This document shows, piece after piece, positions 5,602-8,509 of a DNA stretch of 8,509 nt; within the stretch, counting starts at the first letter, position 1, and every line of letters begins with the position of its first letter. Source of the DNA: an uncultured Eubacteriales bacterium (lineage in GTDB: Bacteria; Bacillota; Clostridia; Oscillospirales; CAG-272); NCBI GenBank assembly GCA_900556615.1, contig USPP01000051.1, positions 1-8,509 of the forward strand, in the 5' to 3' direction. A program made the translations under genes and the position numbers. The notes below the pieces were generated by a model. That model made no database searches. It saw nothing but the letters and a program-made list of their open reading frames with translations, and was not told the origin of the DNA.

Positions 5602-7833
5602 TCATTCATAAGATTTAAGAAGGAAAGAGAGACCGGTATATCTTTGTACCAAACGGTTATTATCTACCATACTTTTTATCACTTTTTCGGAGCCGACCAG
5701 AATGACCATATCTTTGGCTCTTGTGACGGCAGTATACAGCAGATTGCGGGTAAGAAGGCGGGGGGAAAAGCTGAACAAAGGTATAATGATTACGGGGTAC
5801 TCGCTTCCCTGACTTTTATGTATGGTGATCGCGTAGGCGTGTTCGATTTCATCGAGCTGTGCAAAGTCGTATTCGGCAATTCTTCCGTCGAAGTCAATTG
5901 TGACGGATTCGGAGTGATTATCAACCGAAATAATTTTACCGATATCTCCGTTGAAGATTCCGGAGCCTTCTCTGCCTCCTCGATTCCATGGAATATCATA
6001 GTTATTTTTGGTTTGCATAATTTTATCTCCGGCCCGGAAAACGACATCCCGTACCTTTTTTTCCGCTTTGAAAGGTTCGGGAGGATTCAGCGCGTTCTGA
6101 AGCAAAGCGTTTAAATTATCGGTTCCCGCCGCTCCTTTATGTGACGGCGTTATCACCTGAATGCTTTTTTTGATATCCTCTCCGTAGGTTTTCGGGAGAC
6201 GGGAGGAAATCAGCTCCGTTACTGTCGGTGCAATGCTTCTCTCATCTTCCCGTCTGAGGAAAAAGAAGTCCCCGTTTTTGACGGTGAGATCGGGATATTC
6301 GCCGTTGTTAATTGCGTGCGCATTTCTGACAATCAGACTTGTCTGCGCCTGACGGAATATTTCCTTCAGACAGACGGAACTGAACCTTCCGCTTTCTATA
6401 ATATCGTTCAGAACGTATCCCGCTCCGACAGACGGAAGCTGGTCGGCGTCACCGATCAGCATAAGTCTTGCTCCCGGCTTTATTGCTTTGAGGAGCGAAA
6501 CCATAAGCAGGGTATCCACCATCGAAGCCTCGTCGATAATGATCGCGTCCTCATCGAGCATATCGTTTTCATCGCGTCGAAACGTCGGCTTATTTCCGTT
6601 TGAATAGTCCATTTCAAGAAGACGATGTATGGTTTTTGCTTCTCTTGAAGTCGCCTCGGACATGCGTTTGGCAGCGCGTCCCGTAGGAGCGGCAAGCACG
6701 ATTTTCAGTCCCATTCTCTCGAAAACGGTAATTACGGCGCGAATTACGGTGGTTTTTCCGGTTCCGGGACCTCCCGTGAGCACCATTACACCGCTGTTAA
6801 TGGAATCGATAATAGCTTTTTTCTGGAGTGCGGCATAGGTTATTCCGATTTCGGACTCAAGCTGTGTGATAAAACGGTCGGCGTCGCTCAGAGATATTCT
6901 TTCGCAAAGCCGGTCAAGCTGATCAAGCTTTGCGGCGGAATACCGTTCGGCTTCAAAATAATCTTTGAGATAAATCACTTCTCTGCCGTTGAATTTTACC
7001 GATACAAGCTTTCCTTCGCTGAGAAGAGAACGGATTCCCGCCGCCGTTTTTTCCTCGCCGGCAGAAAGAAGTCTTGCTGCGGCAGGAAGAAGCTTGTCCG
7101 CCGGAATGAAGGTATGTCCGTTTTGAACGGCATTATAGGAGATAAAATAGAGAATGCCGGCTTTGATTCGATCGGGAGAAGTCTTGTCCGTACCAAGCTT
7201 CTCAGCTATGTGATCGGCGGTTTCAAACCCGATCCCGTCAATTGCCTCGCACAGAGCATAGGGGTTTGCCTTTATGACGTCTACGGCGGCACCTCCCCAT
7301 TGCTTGTATACCTTAATGGCTGTTGCCGGTCCGAAAAAGTCGCGGCAGAACATCATTACGGAGCGTACTCCGAAAGTCTCTTTAAAGCGTTCTGATATTT
7401 TTCGGGCTTTTTTTAGGGTGATGCCCTCTACATCGGCAAGCCATTCCGGGTTATGCTCTATAACCTCAAAGGCGTCGGTGCCGAAACGTTCCATGATTCG
7501 CTTGGCGGTGACGGGACCTATGCCTTTGATTGCGCCGGAGGAAAGATATTTAAACATGGAGGCTTCGCTTGCAGGAAGCTGTTTTTCGTAATATTCAATT
7601 TTGAACTGCCGCCCGAAGCTCATATGAAGCTCCCACTTGCCGAGTGCTTTTATACTTTCCCCCTCTGCAAGAAACGGCATGATGCCGACAAGAGTGATAA
7701 GTTCATCATTTGCTGCGGCAAGCTCGCATACGGTGTAACCGTTTGTATCATTTTTGTAGACAATATGCTCGATAACGCCCTCGACTTCAAGAAGATCTTC
7801 TCTGCCGGCAGGCGGCATGGTTCCGTTATTCAT
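5602..7833 (-). CDS. recD2: RecD2-type ATP-dependent DNA helicase
   Basis: A complete 743-residue helicase of the RecD2 (YrrC) type, which works without RecB and RecC. An N-terminal OB-like domain (about 14-85, VEGVIEHIVYKND) is followed by helix-hairpin-helix repeats (IKGIGPVTAKRI 102-113; AIDGIGFETADHIAEKLG 197-214). The superfamily 1B motor follows: Walker A GGPGTGKTT (354-362), motif Ia APTGRAAKRM (382-391), Walker B IIIDEASM (431-438), motif III GDADQLPSVG (461-470), FRQ with Arg494 (493-495), an SH3-like insert region around 595-660, motif V AYAITIHKSQGSEYP (666-680) and motif VI LLYTAVTRAK (698-707). All catalytic residues are present. Family members unwind DNA 5' to 3' on ATP hydrolysis and act in repair, replication-fork upkeep and mismatch repair. 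The start ATG at 7833 is preceded by GAAGGA about 10 bases upstream and overlaps the stop of a 34-codon gene by ATGA. Confidence 0.95.
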   Translation of the reverse strand: MNNGTMPPAGREDLLEVEGVIEHIVYKNDTNGYTVCELAAANDELITLVGIMPFLAEGESIKALGKWELHMSFGRQFKIEYYEKQLPASEASMFKYLSSGAIKGIGPVTAKRIMERFGTDAFEVIEHNPEWLADVEGITLKKARKISERFKETFGVRSVMMFCRDFFGPATAIKVYKQWGGAAVDVIKANPYALCEAIDGIGFETADHIAEKLGTDKTSPDRIKAGILYFISYNAVQNGHTFIPADKLLPAAARLLSAGEEKTAAGIRSLLSEGKLVSVKFNGREVIYLKDYFEAERYSAAKLDQLDRLCERISLSDADRFITQLESEIGITYAALQKKAIIDSINSGVMVLTGGPGTGKTTVIRAVITVFERMGLKIVLAAPTGRAAKRMSEATSREAKTIHRLLEMDYSNGNKPTFRRDENDMLDEDAIIIDEASMVDTLLMVSLLKAIKPGARLMLIGDADQLPSVGAGYVLNDIIESGRFSSVCLKEIFRQAQTSLIVRNAHAINNGEYPDLTVKNGDFFFLRREDERSIAPTVTELISSRLPKTYGEDIKKSIQVITPSHKGAAGTDNLNALLQNALNPPEPFKAEKKVRDVVFRAGDKIMQTKNNYDIPWNRGGREGSGIFNGDIGKIISVDNHSESVTIDFDGRIAEYDFAQLDEIEHAYAITIHKSQGSEYPVIIIPLFSFSPRLLTRNLLYTAVTRAKDMVILVGSEKVIKSMVDNNRLVQRYTGLSFLLKSYE

Positions 7834-7934
7834 CTTTTATGTTTCCTTCTCATTCCGAAAATGTCGTGAAGCAGCTTATAGCCGCCGTATACGGCAAGGG
7901 CGGAGATGATTATTTCAAATAAAGTGTAGAGCAT
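7830..7934 (-). CDS. 34-residue probable single-pass membrane mini-protein
   Basis: An ORF of 34 codons starts at ATG 7934 and ends in TGA overlapping the recD2 ATG (ATGA at 7830-7833). The product begins MLYTLFEIIISALAVYGG, a likely membrane helix (about residues 3-22), and ends in a basic tail GMRRKHKR, so the tail would face the cytoplasm. The recD2 ribosome binding site lies inside its last codons, so translating it should aid recD2 translation. Only a weak site (CGGAAA) precedes this ATG. The frame stays open upstream to a TAA near 8026-8028, and a good AGAAGGAG lies about 70 bases upstream with no ATG, GTG or TTG in frame after it, so the real start may differ. I do not recognise a family. 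It may be a genuine small gene or a leader peptide for recD2. Confidence 0.5.
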   Translation of the reverse strand: MLYTLFEIIISALAVYGGYKLLHDIFGMRRKHKR

Positions 7935-8231
7935 AGCTTGGGATATTATATTTCCGAAGCGATATAGTGTAAGAACGAATTTTATTCCTGCGCGCTCCGG
8001 AATTTCTCCTTCTGCTGACAGGATATGTTAGCTTTAACGGATTGGTTAAAAGGTTTCTTAATGTAATGGGCATCTTTTTTATCGAATACAGAGAATAACG
8101 GCACTTTTCATGGGTAAAAAGAACGCTTCGGCGGATTATGATATTTCTATGATTATGCCGGGAAAAGCATAGAAAATTTTGGATTCACGGAAAAATTCGA
8201 AATAACAGATAAAAAACCGAAAATGATAGCT
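7935..8231. other. Spacer between ftsK and the recD2 gene run
   Basis: About 300 bases without a convincing gene except the extended open frame leading into the mini-gene. It contains the 18-bp dyad at 8033-8050 and a hairpin with an 8-bp stem, TTTCTATG (8144-8151) and CATAGAAA (8168-8175), around a 16-base loop. That hairpin has no T-run on either strand, so I do not call it a terminator. The promoter of the recD2 run presumably lies here, but no clear -35/-10 pair stands out. Confidence 0.5.
8033..8050. promoter_or_regulatory. 18-bp inverted repeat, possible operator
   Basis: TTTAAC (8033-8038) and GTTAAA (8045-8050) form a perfect 6-6-6 dyad upstream of the mini-gene and recD2. The two arms with a 6-base spacer have the size of a dimeric regulator site, but such short AT-rich dyads arise often by chance and no known operator is matched. 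Confidence 0.2.
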
Positions 8232-8509
8232 TTACTCCAAATCCTCTTTTCTGTTCAGTACCATTTCCATGTATTGCTGTTTGGTAATCAGCACTGTCCT
8301 CGGCTTCTGCCCTTCCGGGGCGCTGACAATTCCGCGCTTTTCCATTTCATCAATAAGCTTTGCCGCACGACCGTATCCGAGAGACAGGCGGCGCTGAATC
8401 AAGGAGGTTGATATTTTGCCGCTTTCAAGAGCAAGCTCGATTGCCGGACGGAGCATAGAATCTCCTCCGTCGTCAATATCGCCCTCCGGGACGGCTCCGC
8501 CGCCCTTCT
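8232..8509 (-). CDS. ftsK: DNA translocase FtsK, C-terminal gamma domain (5' end beyond window)
   Basis: The last 91 residues of FtsK/SpoIIIE, open through the right edge of the window. The segment after an acidic linker (EGDIDDGGDS) reads LRPAIELALESGKISTSLIQRRLSLGYGRAAKLIDEMEKRGIV, the winged-helix gamma domain, which in characterised members recognises short oriented sequences (KOPS/SRS) and directs translocation. LSLGYGRAAKLIDEME is the recognition-helix region conserved in the family. The motor domain lies outside the window. FtsK pumps chromosome DNA through the division septum; the N-terminus is normally membrane-bound. The ATG at 8456 is internal and not the start, because homologous sequence and the open frame continue upstream. 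Whether the window's downstream genes share its transcript is unclear; the spacer that follows has no evident terminator. Confidence 0.93.
   Translation of the reverse strand, partial: KGGGAVPEGDIDDGGDSMLRPAIELALESGKISTSLIQRRLSLGYGRAAKLIDEMEKRGIVSAPEGQKPRTVLITKQQYMEMVLNRKEDLE

Noticed and set aside
5644..6114. 156-residue plus-strand ORF
   Set aside because: Antisense to the helicase motifs of recD2, with no ribosome binding site; a shadow frame.
8144..8175. Hairpin as terminator of ftsK
   Set aside because: An 8-bp AT-rich stem with a 16-base loop and no T-run on either side does not meet the pattern of an intrinsic terminator.
8232..8456. A separate 74-residue gene starting at the ATG at 8456
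   Set aside because: The frame is open through the window edge and the sequence matches the FtsK gamma domain, so the ATG is internal.

Overview
The window reads as part of a low-to-moderate GC, Gram-positive anaerobe, most likely a Clostridia member of the Oscillospirales/Ruminococcus type. The grounds are strong AGGAG-type ribosome binding sites, a RecD2-type helicase of the Firmicutes kind, a ComF protein, a DUF4886 protein, and a surface protein with a Thr/Pro-rich stalk. This placement is inference; there is no rRNA or other taxonomic marker in the window. Every gene I can support is on the minus strand, so transcription runs from high to low coordinates.

Right part (8509 down to 2127), core-type genes: the 3' end of ftsK (DNA translocase, gamma domain) enters from the right edge. 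After a spacer of about 300 bases comes a 34-codon membrane mini-gene that overlaps recD2 by ATGA. recD2 (full-length helicase) is followed by a 232-base spacer with a large dyad structure. Then come comF, a divergent MreB/actin-like gene (overlapping comF by ATGA), a DUF4886 SGNH-like hydrolase gene, and a GNAT acetyltransferase gene (overlapping DUF4886 by ATGA). A clear intrinsic terminator at 2127-2154 closes this run. The tight overlaps suggest translational coupling in three pairs: mini-gene/recD2, comF/mreB-like and DUF4886/GNAT. RecD2 and ComF point to DNA processing or repair. The MreB-like protein is notable because it lacks residues that are conserved for ATP hydrolysis in MreB.

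Middle (1203-2126): a roughly 0.9 kb AT-rich stretch with no convincing gene. It holds a 167-bp MITE-like element with perfect 23-bp terminal inverted repeats (1856-2022), an imperfect palindromic element (about 1642-1714), a doubtful 67-codon ORF and one copy of a 39-bp hairpin repeat.

Left part (16-1202): one monocistronic gene for a secreted, membrane-anchored CBM9-like protein on a repetitive Thr/Glu/Pro stalk, with its own terminator at 60-88. Near-identical direct copies of the 39-bp hairpin repeat lie on both sides of this gene (16-54 and 1381-1419), which suggests an accessory cassette beside the core operon. I see no complete mobile element, CRISPR array, tRNA, rRNA or confident riboswitch.
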